DNA of 64,000 nt from Vallitaleaceae bacterium (GCA_028277605.1 JANQFZ010000028.1:1-64000); one strand, 5' to 3'. Shown: positions 8,205-18,008, counted from the first letter of the stretch. The notes: generated from the sequence alone by a model not told the origin. Program-made: numbers and translations.

Positions 8205-10196
8205 TTATTTTCCTAGTAGCGCTTTTGCTTTATTTAGAACATTTTCTGTTGTTAATCCATATTGTTCATAGACAATATGCCCTGGACCAGATGCTCCAAA
8301 ATGATCGATAGTAATAACATCGCCATCTAATCCAACATACTTGTACCATCCAAAAGAGGTTGCAGCTTCTACCGCTAGTCGTTTTCTAGCCTTATTAGGC
8401 AGAACCTTTTCTTTATATGCCTCTGATTGCTTTTCAAATATATCCATAGAAGGCATACTAACAACGCTCACATCAACACCGTCATTCATTAACTGCTTAC
8501 CTGCTTCATAGACATATTGTACCTCTGAACCACTTGCCATTAGAATTAGTTCTGGTGTATCACTGTCAGATGATATAAGCGTATAACCACCTTTTAAAGC
8601 TTCTTTAGAGGTTTCTTCAATATAAGGAACATTTTGTCTGGTCAAGACAAGGGCAGTTGGTGTCTGCTTTGAAGTAATAGCAAAGTACCAAGCAGCGGCT
8701 GTTTCTTTTGCATCTGCCGGTCTAAAAGCAACTACATTTGGAGTGCTTCTTAAAGATGCTAACTGCTCTATTGGCTGGTGCGTTGGTCCATCCTCTCCAA
8801 CACCAATACTATCATGGGTTAAGACAAAAATAAGCGGTATCTGCATTAATGCAGATAATCGAATGGATGGCTTTACATAATCACTAAAAACAAAAAAAGT
8901 GGACACAAATGCCTTTAATCCTCCATGTAAACATAACCCATTACCTATCGCCGCCATAGCAAGCTCCCTAACACCAAAGTGCAGATTCATACCTTCATAG
9001 TTCTCAGCTGAAAAATCTCCTCTATCACTCATATAAGTTTTAGTTGAGGGAGCTAAATCCGCTGAACCGCCAATAAGGTTTGGTACATTCTTAGTCAAAG
9101 TATTAATTATTTGTCCAGATAGCGCTCGTGTTGCTATAGCTTTCTTATCAAAGGTCCAAAAGGATTCATCATGGATTAAATCCTCACCTAAGCTGTTGCT
9201 ATGCCACTGTTCCCACTCTTTGGCAAGTTCAGGGTATGCTTGTCTATACTGATTCATTAATTGATTCCACGCCTGTTCTTCTTTATTACCCTTTTCTATA
9301 AGTGTTTCCATATGGCTATAAACCTGTTCAGGGACATAAAAAGACTCATCTAGAGGCCAGCCCAGGAATTTTTTTGTTTCTTTTAAATTATCTTCTCCTA
9401 GAGGTTCACCATGTGCCGAAGCAGTCCCTTGCTTGTTTGGACAACCATAGCCAATGATGGTTTTAACAATAATTAAAGAAGGCTGGTCTTGCTCATTTTT
9501 TGCTTGCACAATAGCATCAGAAATCTCTTGTGTATCATTACCATCGTTGACATATAGAACCTGCCAACCATAAGCTTCATAGCGCTTACCTACATCTTCA
9601 GTAAAAGCAATATCGGTATGTCCTTCAATAGAAATATTATTAGAGTCATAGAAGGCTATCAGCTTACCAAGCTTTAAAGTTGCTGCCAAGGAAGCTGCTT
9701 CAGAGGTTATCCCCTCCATCATACATCCATCTCCTGCAATGGTATACGTATAATGATTAACAACAGGATACTCTGGTTTGTTGAATTTAGCAGCTAAATT
9801 CGCCTCTGCCATTGCCATACCTACCGCTGTAGCAAAGCCAGCACCTAGTGGACCCGTTGTTGTTTCTATTCCTACAGTATGTCCATATTCTGGATGACCT
9901 GGAGTTTTACTTCCCCATTGCCTAAATTGCTTTAAATCTTCAATAGTTAATCCATATCCAAATAAATGTAAAAGTGAATACAATAACATAGAACCATGAC
10001 CCGCTGATAAGATAAACCGATCTCTGTCGTGCCAATTAGGGTTCTTTGAATGATGCTTCATATGATTGGCCCATAACTCATACGCCATTGGTGCGACTCC
10101 TAGAGGAAGTCCAGGATGCCCTGAGTTTGCTTTTTGTATAGCTTCTGCTGATAGAATCCGAATGGTATTAATGGATAACTGATCCAATTGTGTCAT
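8205..10196 (-). CDS. tkt: Transketolase
   Basis: Transketolase moves two-carbon units between sugar phosphates in the non-oxidative pentose phosphate pathway, using thiamine diphosphate. The 663-residue length is normal. The N-terminal half has [22 protein letters not shown] and the ThDP motif beginning GDGCMMEG with its downstream asparagines. The middle has the pyrimidine-binding block, including [15 protein letters not shown] and [20 protein letters not shown], and a C-terminal transketolase domain follows. AGGAGG precedes the ATG, with a promoter at 10254-10281. No transaldolase gene is adjacent. Confidence 0.97.
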   Translation of the reverse strand: MTQLDQLSINTIRILSAEAIQKANSGHPGLPLGVAPMAYELWANHMKHHSKNPNWHDRDRFILSAGHGSMLLYSLLHLFGYGLTIEDLKQFRQWGSKTPGHPEYGHTVGIETTTGPLGAGFATAVGMAMAEANLAAKFNKPEYPVVNHYTYTIAGDGCMMEGITSEAASLAATLKLGKLIAFYDSNNISIEGHTDIAFTEDVGKRYEAYGWQVLYVNDGNDTQEISDAIVQAKNEQDQPSLIIVKTIIGYGCPNKQGTASAHGEPLGEDNLKETKKFLGWPLDESFYVPEQVYSHMETLIEKGNKEEQAWNQLMNQYRQAYPELAKEWEQWHSNSLGEDLIHDESFWTFDKKAIATRALSGQIINTLTKNVPNLIGGSADLAPSTKTYMSDRGDFSAENYEGMNLHFGVRELAMAAIGNGLCLHGGLKAFVSTFFVFSDYVKPSIRLSALMQIPLIFVLTHDSIGVGEDGPTHQPIEQLASLRSTPNVVAFRPADAKETAAAWYFAITSKQTPTALVLTRQNVPYIEETSKEALKGGYTLISSDSDTPELILMASGSEVQYVYEAGKQLMNDGVDVSVVSMPSMDIFEKQSEAYKEKVLPNKARKRLAVEAATSFGWYKYVGLDGDVITIDHFGASGPGHIVYEQYGLTTENVLNKAKALLGK

Positions 10197-10253
10197 GTGT
10201 ATTGCCTCCTTCTCTATAAATAAACACGATCCATGTCAGAACTTTTCTCTTGC

Positions 10254-10281
10254 ATTTTACCATACTTCTTTAAAAGTGCAA
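10254..10281 (-). promoter_or_regulatory. tkt promoter
   Basis: Minus strand: TTGCAC (10276-10281), 16-base spacer, TAAAAT (10254-10259), about 58 bases before the tkt ATG. A pair of direct repeats containing TGCAGATTTATT lies upstream (10312 and 10371), downstream of the Lon-type gene; no clear terminator was found for that gene. Confidence 0.65.
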
Positions 10282-10410
10282 AATAGTTTGTTTTGATAAC
10301 AATAAAAAACCTGCAGATTTATTATCTTGTTACCCCTAAATTAGTTGATCTAGGTTAAGTCTAATAAAAATGCAGATTTATTTTATTTAGCCCTTACATC
10401 ACCGTCTTTA

Positions 10411-12768
10411 TTAACTGCCGTTTTGAAGCTGAATACTATTCTCATAATACTTCTTCAACCGTTCATGAATACGATTATCTATTTCTTCTATTGTTGTATC
10501 GGTCAGTATGCTTATTCCTTGCTGTATATTTTCGATTGCATAAATATGAAACTGCTTATCTTTAACTGCTGTTAAGATTTCATCCTCTAATACAATTTCT
10601 TCAACATTTTGAATTGGAATAATGACCCCTTGTTCTCCAGATAATCCTTTAATTTTACAAGCTTCATAAAACCCCTGAATTTTATTGGAAATACTTCCAA
10701 CGGGTTGAACGTTGCCAAACTGGTCAACAGATCCAGTAACTGCAATACATTGCTTGATAGGAACATTAGATAAGCTTGATAGTATGGTATACAGCTCTGC
10801 ACATGATGCACTATCTCCATCTATGGTACTATACATTTGCTCAAAGCATAACTGACAGTTTAACGATAGTGGGAACTCTTGAGCATATTTGCTACCTATA
10901 TAGCCAGAAAGAATGCCTATTCCTTTATTAAATATTTTACCTGTTAGTTTCATTTCCTTTTCAATATTGACTACACCCAGTTTTCCCATATAAGTCACAG
11001 CTGTAATTCTAATAATCCTTGCAACCACACTATCGCCGTAATCGCTGATAGATATTCCATTGATTTGACCTATAGTTTCACCTGATACATGTAGTTTTAT
11101 CTTATTTTTATGATAGTATTCGTGCAGCCACTTTTTATAGAGGTATACTCTTTGTGTTTTTCTTTTCATAGCTTCATTAATCTGCTCATCATCTATCACT
11201 GTCTTTCTAGCAAGCTCCGCACATAAGTGGCTCTCAGAAATAACATCTTTCAATAAAGAAAATTTTGTACTTAATTTATTTCTATCTTCAGCAATAAACG
11301 AGGCATATTTTAAAAGTCTGCGTTTAGCAGATTGAGTTAAGGGGTAAAAATTATTGTCCTTGCAGATTTGATTCATGTAGCTGTTATACTGATTGATGAT
11401 TGGTAATGTTTTTTCTGCTGTTGAATCTAATTGGATATGCATTTTAAATAGTTCTTTAAAGTCACTATCGTATTCATACAATATTCTATAAATAGTTTCA
11501 TTCCCTAGTAGTATAATCCTTAAATCTAGTGGAATAGATTCAGGCTTGATGGTCTTTATTGGAAGAGCCCCCAACTGCTCTCTAATATTTTCAAAAGCTA
11601 TTTCCTTCTTAAATAGCATCTTTTTTAGCGTTTCCCAGACCAGACCATTTCGTATAAGATTTTCTGCATGAATAATTAAGTAACCTCCATTGGCATTATG
11701 GATGGTTCCTTTTTTTATCATGGTAAAATCAGTAGAATAAATACCTAATTCATTTTCATACTCAATCTTACCATACATTTCATAATAGGAGGCATGCTTA
11801 CAATATATAATTGGGATTTTTTCATCTTCAGAATGTTGAATAAATAGATTAACACTGTATTTATTCATTGTATTTTCGCCTTCAATTTCAGAAAAAATAT
11901 TTTTAACCTTATCTTGGACATCATGGTTGTTCATAATATCTTTAATATTATGAATTAAGTCTTGTTTTAAGTCTTTTATATGCTCAATAACTTTTGCATT
12001 ATCTATGAACTTATTTATAATATCAATAAAAGTATCATCAATAATTTGCTTGCAAATTTCATTTTCTAATTGTTCCACTTTAAATTCTGAACATTTTTTA
12101 ATGGTTTTGACCTGATTCATGATATCCTTAGATTTGTTCTCTATAATATCTAAATTACATAATATTTTTTCCTGTTCATCAAGGCTCAAATTATCATACT
12201 CTTCTTCGCTAATTTTTTTTCCATCTATAATGGGTATAAAAAATATTCCTTTTTCAGATATGTGAGTTGAAAACCCCATTTCTTTGGCGCTATTTCTTAA
12301 TATCTGGAGTTTTTCTTCTCCCTTTGCGATAAACTCATCTCTCAGACATGCTTCTACCTTTTTAAATTCAGTACTATCAAATTTGTTTTTTGTTAGAAGG
12401 ATAACATCTTTAACTGCTTTTTCTAACATATATTTAAATTCCCCACTCATGCCACTAGGAAGGTTAATGGCTCTCGGTCGATTAGGGTTGTTAAAATTGA
12501 AGGCATAGCACCAGTCATCTGGTTTTTTAATTTTATTTGTATTCTTAGATAAATACTCCTTTAGAAACTCTACCCTATACATATCATCCGTCCCAGATAA
12601 ATAGATGTTATTACTATAATTATCTAAACAGATACTAAACTCAATATTATCCATAGCAATATCGTTTCCAATAAATATATGATCGTCCTGATGGTCTTTA
12701 CCGTCTAATATTATATCTAAATTATTTATATCTAATTGCTCATAGGAAATTTCAAAACTTTCCTTCAT
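10411..12768 (-). CDS. Lon-type serine protease with degenerate ATPase motifs
   Basis: This 785-residue protein has the architecture of the LonB/LonC-like group found in Firmicutes: an AAA-like N-terminal region split by a long helical insert (about 130-300), a second AAA-like part (about 330-480), and a C-terminal Lon protease domain. The catalytic dyad is visible as S653 in GDSAS and K696 in SNKIQGF, with the 43-residue spacing seen in Lon. The expected Walker A position (about residues 54-66, NIYLSGTDDMYRV) lacks a GK[ST], and the segment GGYLIIHAENLI lacks the usual acidic Walker B ending. It may therefore not hydrolyse ATP. AAGGAG precedes the ATG. Confidence 0.88.
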   Translation of the reverse strand: MKESFEISYEQLDINNLDIILDGKDHQDDHIFIGNDIAMDNIEFSICLDNYSNNIYLSGTDDMYRVEFLKEYLSKNTNKIKKPDDWCYAFNFNNPNRPRAINLPSGMSGEFKYMLEKAVKDVILLTKNKFDSTEFKKVEACLRDEFIAKGEEKLQILRNSAKEMGFSTHISEKGIFFIPIIDGKKISEEEYDNLSLDEQEKILCNLDIIENKSKDIMNQVKTIKKCSEFKVEQLENEICKQIIDDTFIDIINKFIDNAKVIEHIKDLKQDLIHNIKDIMNNHDVQDKVKNIFSEIEGENTMNKYSVNLFIQHSEDEKIPIIYCKHASYYEMYGKIEYENELGIYSTDFTMIKKGTIHNANGGYLIIHAENLIRNGLVWETLKKMLFKKEIAFENIREQLGALPIKTIKPESIPLDLRIILLGNETIYRILYEYDSDFKELFKMHIQLDSTAEKTLPIINQYNSYMNQICKDNNFYPLTQSAKRRLLKYASFIAEDRNKLSTKFSLLKDVISESHLCAELARKTVIDDEQINEAMKRKTQRVYLYKKWLHEYYHKNKIKLHVSGETIGQINGISISDYGDSVVARIIRITAVTYMGKLGVVNIEKEMKLTGKIFNKGIGILSGYIGSKYAQEFPLSLNCQLCFEQMYSTIDGDSASCAELYTILSSLSNVPIKQCIAVTGSVDQFGNVQPVGSISNKIQGFYEACKIKGLSGEQGVIIPIQNVEEIVLEDEILTAVKDKQFHIYAIENIQQGISILTDTTIEEIDNRIHERLKKYYENSIQLQNGS

Positions 12769-12924
12769 TACTCTTCTCCTTCCTACACTTAAAGCTCAAA
12801 ATTTCATTATACTTTATTTTATACAGTAGGAAGGTGTCTTGTTAATCATATACAACCTAATATTCAAGAAAATATTAATAACTAGCCATACTAAACTAAA
12901 TAAAAAAGTGCTTAATCATGCAGC

Positions 12925-13365
12925 TTACACTCTTATCCACATGATCCAAGCATCTTCTTTTGGACGACTATAATAGTTTTTTCTTATACCTTCTTTTATG
13001 AACCCTAGTTTTTCATACATCTTGATTGCAGGAAGATTACTTTTTCTAACTTCTAACGTGAATGCCTCAATACCTTTTTTGATTCCTACCTCTATTAAAT
13101 AACGGACTAAAGCACTTCCTATACCTTTATGCTGCATATTTTTCTTTACAGATATATTAGTAATATAGCCCTCCTTATCAATTTTCCATAAACCTGCATA
13201 ACCATAGACCAATGTATCTTTTTTTGCAATGATATAGATGGCTTTTTTATTTTCTTGTATTTCATTAACAAATGAATGCTTAGACCACGGCTGAGAAAAG
13301 TTTTCTTTTTCAATCTCATACACTTGGGAAATATCTTGAAGCGTCATTGGAACATAGTGAATCAT
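12925..13365 (-). CDS. rimI: [Ribosomal protein S18]-alanine N-acetyltransferase family protein
   Basis: This GNAT-fold acetyltransferase of 146 residues is probably RimI, which acetylates the N-terminus of ribosomal protein S18. The acetyl-CoA loop QHKGIGSAL (about residues 75-83) and the LEVRKSNLPAIKMYEKLGF block (about 103-121) are typical of RimI. The ATG overlaps the tsaB stop codon (ATGA), and tsaE-tsaB-rimI is a widespread operon order. A T run follows the stop at about 12900 but the associated hairpin is weak. Confidence 0.9.
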   Translation of the reverse strand: MIHYVPMTLQDISQVYEIEKENFSQPWSKHSFVNEIQENKKAIYIIAKKDTLVYGYAGLWKIDKEGYITNISVKKNMQHKGIGSALVRYLIEVGIKKGIEAFTLEVRKSNLPAIKMYEKLGFIKEGIRKNYYSRPKEDAWIMWIRV

Positions 13366-14069
13366 AAATTCTTGATTTTCCTTTCATACTCTCTTTCAGC
13401 CTGAGTTTTTCTTAAATATAAGGGTGCAAAATCATAGGAATTAATAGCTTTCCCAGCTTTTGCGTAGAGAATTCCTAACTCAGCTATAGAAGCCGCTCTC
13501 TGATGTAGACTATGATTATTTCCAATAGAATATAGTTTTGGATTCAAATATTTATCTATTCTATTACGGTGAGGTTTTATCCCATCTCCTATAAATATAA
13601 CCTTTTTATTCTCGTTTTTAATCCTCTCAAGAAAAACATCTATTGGTACAGCAAGATAGTCAGTTAATTTTACAAACTGTTCTTTATACTCATAGAGTGC
13701 CGTATAAACTTGATCTCTTCTTGCATCCATAAGGGGACATATTAAAGAATCTGTTGGAGACACATTATAGGCTAAACCATCAAGTGTTGGTACAGGAACA
13801 ATAGGTATTTGTAATACGTGTGCTAACCCTTTGGCGGTTGAAGCTCCTATTCTAAGACCAGTAAAAGAACCCGGTCCACTGGATACGGCTATATAATCTA
13901 ACGCGGACAAGTCTAGCTCCACTGTTTTTACTACCTCGTCTATCATAGGCATTAATGTTTGGGAGTGAGTTTTCTTATAATGCGTTGTATATTCACAAGA
14001 AAGCTCTCCATCGACGATAACTGCAATAGAAGCAGTAAGTGCAGAACTTTCAATGGCTAGTATTTTCAT
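13362..14069 (-). CDS. tsaB: tRNA threonylcarbamoyladenosine biosynthesis protein TsaB
   Basis: TsaB is the inactive paralogue of TsaD that scaffolds the t6A-forming complex. The 235-residue protein begins MKILAIESSALTASIAV, has SSGPGSFTGLRIG (about residues 63-75) and lacks the metal-binding HxxxH of TsaD. GGGGAG precedes the ATG, which overlaps the tsaE stop (ATGA), and its own stop overlaps the rimI start, so the three genes should be translationally coupled. Confidence 0.95.
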   Translation of the reverse strand: MKILAIESSALTASIAVIVDGELSCEYTTHYKKTHSQTLMPMIDEVVKTVELDLSALDYIAVSSGPGSFTGLRIGASTAKGLAHVLQIPIVPVPTLDGLAYNVSPTDSLICPLMDARRDQVYTALYEYKEQFVKLTDYLAVPIDVFLERIKNENKKVIFIGDGIKPHRNRIDKYLNPKLYSIGNNHSLHQRAASIAELGILYAKAGKAINSYDFAPLYLRKTQAEREYERKIKNL

Positions 14070-14503
14070 ACCATATCTCCCCTTTTTATAATTTCAATTC
14101 TTCTATAGTCCAGACCTTTTTCTAAGTCTTTATCAATCATGACCCATAGAGCTGAGTTTGGTATTATTTCTTTAATTCTATTTGCCCATTCAATAAGACA
14201 TATGCCCTTATCAAAAAAATAGTCTTCGTATCCAATTTCATCCATTTCATCAACATGAGAGATTCTATAGACATCAAAATGATAGAACGGTAATGAAGCT
14301 GTATTATATTCATTAATAATCGTAAATGTTGGACTCGTTATAGGCTCTTGAATACCCAGTCCTTCAGCGAATCCTTTAGAAAATATTGTTTTACCTACGC
14401 CTAAATCACCGACTAAACCAATGATATCTCCAGGACTAGAGTCCCTAGCAATTTGAGTACCAATTGCCTTTGTTTCATCGGACGAATAAGTCTCTATTAT
14501 CAT
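14066..14503 (-). CDS. tsaE: tRNA threonylcarbamoyladenosine biosynthesis ATPase TsaE
   Basis: TsaE is the P-loop ATPase that drives turnover of the TsaB-TsaD complex. The 145-residue protein has GDLGVGKTIFSKGFAEGL (about residues 32-49), SPTFTIINEY and the YRISHVDEMDEIGYEDYF region with the expected aspartates. AAAGGAGG precedes the ATG. It is the first gene of tsaE-tsaB-rimI. Confidence 0.95.
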   Translation of the reverse strand: MIIETYSSDETKAIGTQIARDSSPGDIIGLVGDLGVGKTIFSKGFAEGLGIQEPITSPTFTIINEYNTASLPFYHFDVYRISHVDEMDEIGYEDYFFDKGICLIEWANRIKEIIPNSALWVMIDKDLEKGLDYRRIEIIKRGDMV

Positions 14504-14524
14504 ACCTTTATCCTCCTTTCATGC

Positions 14525-14557
14525 AAAAAGAAAAGTAGAGAATGATATGCTCTACTT
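14525..14557 (-). terminator. Intrinsic terminator after the YcxB-like gene
   Basis: AAGTAGAG (14533-14540) pairs with CTCTACTT (14550-14557) around a nine-base loop. On the minus strand it is followed by TTTTCTTTTT. It lies just after the stop codon of the YcxB-like gene and immediately before tsaE, insulating the two units. Confidence 0.85.
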
Positions 14558-14573
14558 AGAGTATTGCTATTAT

Positions 14574-15119
14574 TTAAGCCGTTTTTTCTTCTGATGCTTG
14601 ATTTCTTAATTTTATTTTCACTTGACCTTGCTGACTCACTGATTTTAATATCTCTTTAGTCTTACTAATATCAGTCTCTTCCATTTGGCTCTTTGGCAAA
14701 ATAAATGCTTGATTTTTGCTGATATAGAATAAAAAACTTCTCTTTTTTTCTAATACCTGTGATAAGTTCTGCCAATCAAACTCTGCTGTATGTTCTCCTT
14801 GTGTAACCTGAAAACGCTGATGGTCAATAGTATAATGAATAGCCTGTTTGAATACAGGATTTACTCTGACCTGCCGCTTGGATTGAAACCATATTAAAAT
14901 TTGTGCAAAAACCGTATATAATAAACCACCAAAAAGCAATATCCCACTTAGAAAAATATCATTCCATCCCAGAGAAAATGGAAATAGAATTAAACAAACC
15001 ACGCTAAATGCTAATGTTAAGTACGATGTTGTCTTACTATAAACATGATTTATTATGAAATAAAACATATCTTTATCTGTAATGGTCACCTTAAAGTGAA
15101 GAACTTCAAGACTATTCAT
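14574..15119 (-). CDS. YcxB-like membrane protein
   Basis: The 181-residue protein has two adjacent membrane segments (about residues 33-53 and 57-77) followed by a soluble C-terminal part in which a hydrophobic strand pattern (FDWQNLSQVLEKKRSFLFYISKNQAFILPKSQM) matches the YcxB C-terminal-like family. Function of the family is unknown. I place the start at the ATG at 15119: TTGGAG lies eight bases before it, while a GTG three codons upstream would overlap that site. It is a single-gene unit ending in the terminator at 14525-14557. Confidence 0.75.
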   Translation of the reverse strand: MNSLEVLHFKVTITDKDMFYFIINHVYSKTTSYLTLAFSVVCLILFPFSLGWNDIFLSGILLFGGLLYTVFAQILIWFQSKRQVRVNPVFKQAIHYTIDHQRFQVTQGEHTAEFDWQNLSQVLEKKRSFLFYISKNQAFILPKSQMEETDISKTKEILKSVSQQGQVKIKLRNQASEEKTA

Positions 15120-15240
15120 TAGATACACTCCAATGCTAAGTTACTTTTGTTACCTCAATACTAAAATAAAACGTTACTAGGTATTATAGCATTATTACCA
15201 ATAAATGACTAGCCCTAAAGTTCTTCTGGTTAAACTACGT

Positions 15241-15813
15241 TTAGTTTAAAACTTTAGTTTTCCTTAGAGCTGTTATAATGATAAATCCAACTATAGATAA
15301 CACAATTCCCTTTATTAAATTAAAAGGACCATATAACCTGACAACCATGGATAGTTTTTCTGCATGCTGATTTATACCTGTAAAAAAAGGAATTAAAAAA
15401 GCATAATTAGTAAGCGATGCAATGATGACAATACTTGCTATTCCTGGTATCATACTTAAGACTAGTTTTAAATGTGTCCTATTCTTTTGAAACAGAATAC
15501 AAATAGGAATAACATAAGCAATCCCAACAATGAAATTTGCTAGTTCACCTATACCACCTGTACCAGTATTCATTAATAAAAATCTTAGAATGTTTTTCAT
15601 AAGTTCAATACATAAAGCAGCAATCGGTCCAAGCATTATACCTCCAATAAGCGCAATGATATCGCTAAAATCAAGCTCTAAAAATGGGGGTAAATAAGGC
15701 AGAGGAAATTCTACCAAATAAATAACAAAAGCTATTGCTGATAAAATTGAAATCTTAACTAGACTTCTTGTGTCCTCTAAGTTCGTTGAAACACTGTAAT
15801 TCACTTTTTCCAT
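15241..15813 (-). CDS. ribU: Riboflavin ECF transporter substrate-binding protein RibU
   Basis: RibU is the membrane S component that binds riboflavin and works with the shared ECF energy module, which is not encoded here. The 190-residue protein has about six hydrophobic segments and the family-typical region EFPLPYLPPFLELDFSDI (about residues 35-52), followed by GPIAALCIELMKN. The FMN riboswitch at 15965-16080 fixes the substrate class. AAAGGAG precedes the ATG and is covered by a possible sequestering hairpin. Confidence 0.95.
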   Translation of the reverse strand: MEKVNYSVSTNLEDTRSLVKISILSAIAFVIYLVEFPLPYLPPFLELDFSDIIALIGGIMLGPIAALCIELMKNILRFLLMNTGTGGIGELANFIVGIAYVIPICILFQKNRTHLKLVLSMIPGIASIVIIASLTNYAFLIPFFTGINQHAEKLSMVVRLYGPFNLIKGIVLSIVGFIIITALRKTKVLN

Positions 15814-15822
15814 GTTTTTATC

Positions 15823-15844
15823 TCCTTTAATTTTAATTAAAGGA
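15823..15844 (-). promoter_or_regulatory. Hairpin covering the ribU Shine-Dalgarno site
   Basis: On the minus strand TCCTTTAAT pairs perfectly with ATTAAAGGA around four bases. The second arm is the ribosome binding site (AAAGGAG). When formed, this hairpin should block translation of ribU. It lies downstream of the FMN aptamer and terminator, so it might be a second regulatory layer. Confidence 0.55.
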
Positions 15845-15920
15845 AATTCTCTTGGTACTAATAGAATTAGATAGATTCATCAATTAAATAATAAGGTATA
15901 CATTTCATTTTCTAATAAAA

Positions 15921-15955
15921 AACAAAATAAAAAACACCTAAAATTCATCGGTGTT
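15921..15955 (-). terminator. Riboswitch-associated terminator
   Basis: AACACC (15950-15955 on the minus strand read first) pairs with GGTGTT (15933-15938) around 11 bases, followed by TTTTTTATTTTG. It starts about ten bases after the end of the FMN aptamer, where an expression-platform terminator is expected. The stem is only six perfect base pairs. Confidence 0.65.
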
Positions 15956-15964
15956 ATCTATCCA

Positions 15965-16080
15965 TATCTTCTACCATCCAGACTATACTGTCGGTCTTGG
16001 AATTTCACCAAGTCAACCTTAATAAAAGGCTCACGGACTATAACCGCCGATTGGGAATTGCACCCTACCCCGAAGAATTT
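15965..16080 (-). promoter_or_regulatory. FMN riboswitch (RFN element)
   Basis: The minus strand contains the conserved RFN landmarks in order: TTCTTCGGGGTAGGGTG, AATTCCCAATCGGCGGT, AGTCCGTGAGC, GGTGAAATTCCAAGACCGAC and AGTATAGTCTGGATG, closing with GTAGAAGA. It sits between a consensus promoter and ribU. FMN binding should reduce ribU expression, probably through the terminator at 15921-15955. Confidence 0.97.
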
Positions 16081-16097
16081 CCTATTCTATTAATTCT

Positions 16098-16126
16098 ATT
16101 ATATTCAAAGCTGTTCTTCCTGTCAA
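16098..16126 (-). promoter_or_regulatory. ribU promoter
   Basis: Minus strand: TTGACA (16121-16126), 17-base spacer, TATAAT (16098-16103): a perfect consensus. Transcription would begin near 16091, about ten bases before the riboswitch. Confidence 0.9.
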
Positions 16127-16270
16127 TCCTTTTTTTACTCTATCAAGGGTAAACTATAAAAAATACTTACCTTTTTACTCATTGACATTGATACACAACA
16201 CTTTATTTGTTTTTTGAAAGCAAAGTAGTTTTACCGTATGTTAAATTTGGCTTTTTAAACTATAGATTCT

Positions 16271-17563
16271 TTAAAAGTCAATATATTTTTTATTAACCCA
16301 CAGCGCAACAATGGTAAATAAAAACAAACCATTGATAACAATCATAGCATTAACTATTGGTAAAGTATCTACAATTATACCACTTAACACCATCCCTAAA
16401 GGTGTGGCTGCCAATACTAGTGTAGAAAGTATTCCTGTTACCCTGCCTAAAATTTCTGTTGGTACTATCGTTTGTATTGCGACTGATATTGGTATATTGA
16501 TAAAAGATATTGGTATTCCAATCAATATCATTACGATAATCAGATCAAAAAGAAAAGTGGTATGCTGTAAGGATAAGGATAATCTTGATTGTATTAATAC
16601 TGTAAAAATAATCGTTAAAGGTAGTAAAACGATATTACCAGCCATGAGTGTTTTTTTACATGTCAGCTTCTTTTTCCAAGTAGATACAATGATAGACCCC
16701 AATATAAATCCTATACTTGCTGCAACCTGTATATAAGACAGCTCAATAACATCCGTTTTTAAGATTTGATTAAAAATGAAAGGTATAAAAACTGCGAAAA
16801 TTGGAACAAATAGAAAGTTTATAATAAAACAGAAAATAATAATTGTAAATAATCCTCTATTTCTAAAAACATAAGTAAATCCTTCTTTAAGATCAGTAAT
16901 AGTTTTTTTAAGCTGATGCTCTTTACTATTGTCCTGTAGGTGATCCTTTAGCTTTATAAACATTTCACTGAATGCAGATAATATATAGGAAATTGAATTG
17001 ATAATAAATATACCAAATATACCTAGTTTAGCATATAACACAGCACCAACTACTAGTCCCACAATATTTGCCATGCTTATAATCATAGCATTCATTGAAT
17101 TAGCCTTAGTTAGTTGCGATTCATTAATTATAGAGGGTAGAATAGCATTGGATGCTGGTTCAAAGATTGTTGAGCATAATCGTATAATAATATTAACACC
17201 ATAAAGAGAAATTAGAGTTACTGTAACAGAGAAATTGCTGTATACAATGATTCCTGCACTTATGACCGCGATGCCTCGCATAAAGTCCGTCAAATAAATT
17301 AACCGAACCCTATTAAACTTATCTGAAATAACACCGCCCACTGGACCCGCTACGATAGAAACCAATGCGCCTACCGCCATGTATATGCCCATATGAGCAC
17401 CTGAATGTGTTAAATCTAGTATAAACCAACCTAAGGCAATGGTATAGACTGCATCACCAAGCTGAGAAACTAGTCTTCCAAAAAATAAAAGAGAGAAATT
17501 TGTATTCTTAAGCAATTGCACAAAGCTACTTTTACTGTTATTTAGTTTAACGATGTCTTCCAT
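16271..17563 (-). CDS. Major facilitator superfamily transporter, macrolide-efflux-like
   Basis: This polytopic protein of about 430 residues has roughly twelve membrane segments and the cytoplasmic MFS loop GGVISDKFNRVRLI between the second and third. The opening NFSLLFFGRLVSQLGDAVYTIAL is typical of the MFS_3 / Mef-like group of drug or siderophore exporters. Substrate is unknown. I use the ATG at 17563, preceded by AAAGGGAAG; an ATG 11 codons upstream overlaps the previous stop (ATGA) but has AGAGG touching it with no spacing. It is the last gene of the DUF2089 operon or is read through from it. Confidence 0.85.
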   Translation of the reverse strand: MEDIVKLNNSKSSFVQLLKNTNFSLLFFGRLVSQLGDAVYTIALGWFILDLTHSGAHMGIYMAVGALVSIVAGPVGGVISDKFNRVRLIYLTDFMRGIAVISAGIIVYSNFSVTVTLISLYGVNIIIRLCSTIFEPASNAILPSIINESQLTKANSMNAMIISMANIVGLVVGAVLYAKLGIFGIFIINSISYILSAFSEMFIKLKDHLQDNSKEHQLKKTITDLKEGFTYVFRNRGLFTIIIFCFIINFLFVPIFAVFIPFIFNQILKTDVIELSYIQVAASIGFILGSIIVSTWKKKLTCKKTLMAGNIVLLPLTIIFTVLIQSRLSLSLQHTTFLFDLIIVMILIGIPISFINIPISVAIQTIVPTEILGRVTGILSTLVLAATPLGMVLSGIIVDTLPIVNAMIVINGLFLFTIVALWVNKKYIDF

Positions 17564-17592
17564 CAGCACTTCCCTTTCTTGAAAAAAGTTGA

Positions 17593-17946
17593 TCATCCTC
17601 TTTTATCATATGAATGTTTCTTAATGCATTGATTCAATATAGTAATGATTAGAGCTAAAACCGCACTCACCCAAAAGCCTTTTAAAGAGATTCCACCGAC
17701 AAAATAATCTGCCAACATAATCATCCAAGCATTAACAACCAAACTAAATAAGCCAATTGTAAGCAATGTTAGCGGTATTGTAAGCAATAAAACTATAGGC
17801 TTAACTATCATATTAATCAACAATAATAATAATGCGAAAATAAATACACTGCTCATTTGGTGAACCAGTATATATTCTGGCGCAGCATAGGAACCAATCA
17901 GGATTGTAGCAACATACAAACTATATTTTAGTAATGCTCTATTCAA
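17593..17946 (-). CDS. yvlD: YvlD-like membrane protein (phage holin 4-2 family)
   Basis: The 117-residue protein has four hydrophobic segments with the family features NMIVKPIVLLLTIPLTLLT and LADYFVGG. Despite the family name there is no phage context. In Bacillus, YvlD is encoded in a cell-envelope-stress operon with YvlB, and here too it follows a SHOCT-like/YvlB-type gene. The start is a TTG preceded by GAGGTG. Role at the membrane is unproven. Confidence 0.88.
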   Translation of the reverse strand: MNRALLKYSLYVATILIGSYAAPEYILVHQMSSVFIFALLLLLINMIVKPIVLLLTIPLTLLTIGLFSLVVNAWMIMLADYFVGGISLKGFWVSAVLALIITILNQCIKKHSYDKRG

Positions 17947-18008
17947 ATTATCACCTCATATGTCCTAATTAGAGTATTGCATCAGATTAGATTCATCATT
18001 TCTCATCT

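Noticed and set aside
12897-12935. Terminator after rimI
   Set aside because: A T run is present, but the candidate stem has only about four clean pairs.
17593-17946. Phage remnant
   Set aside because: The gene belongs to a family named after holins, but no other phage gene is near and the YvlD-type operon context explains it.
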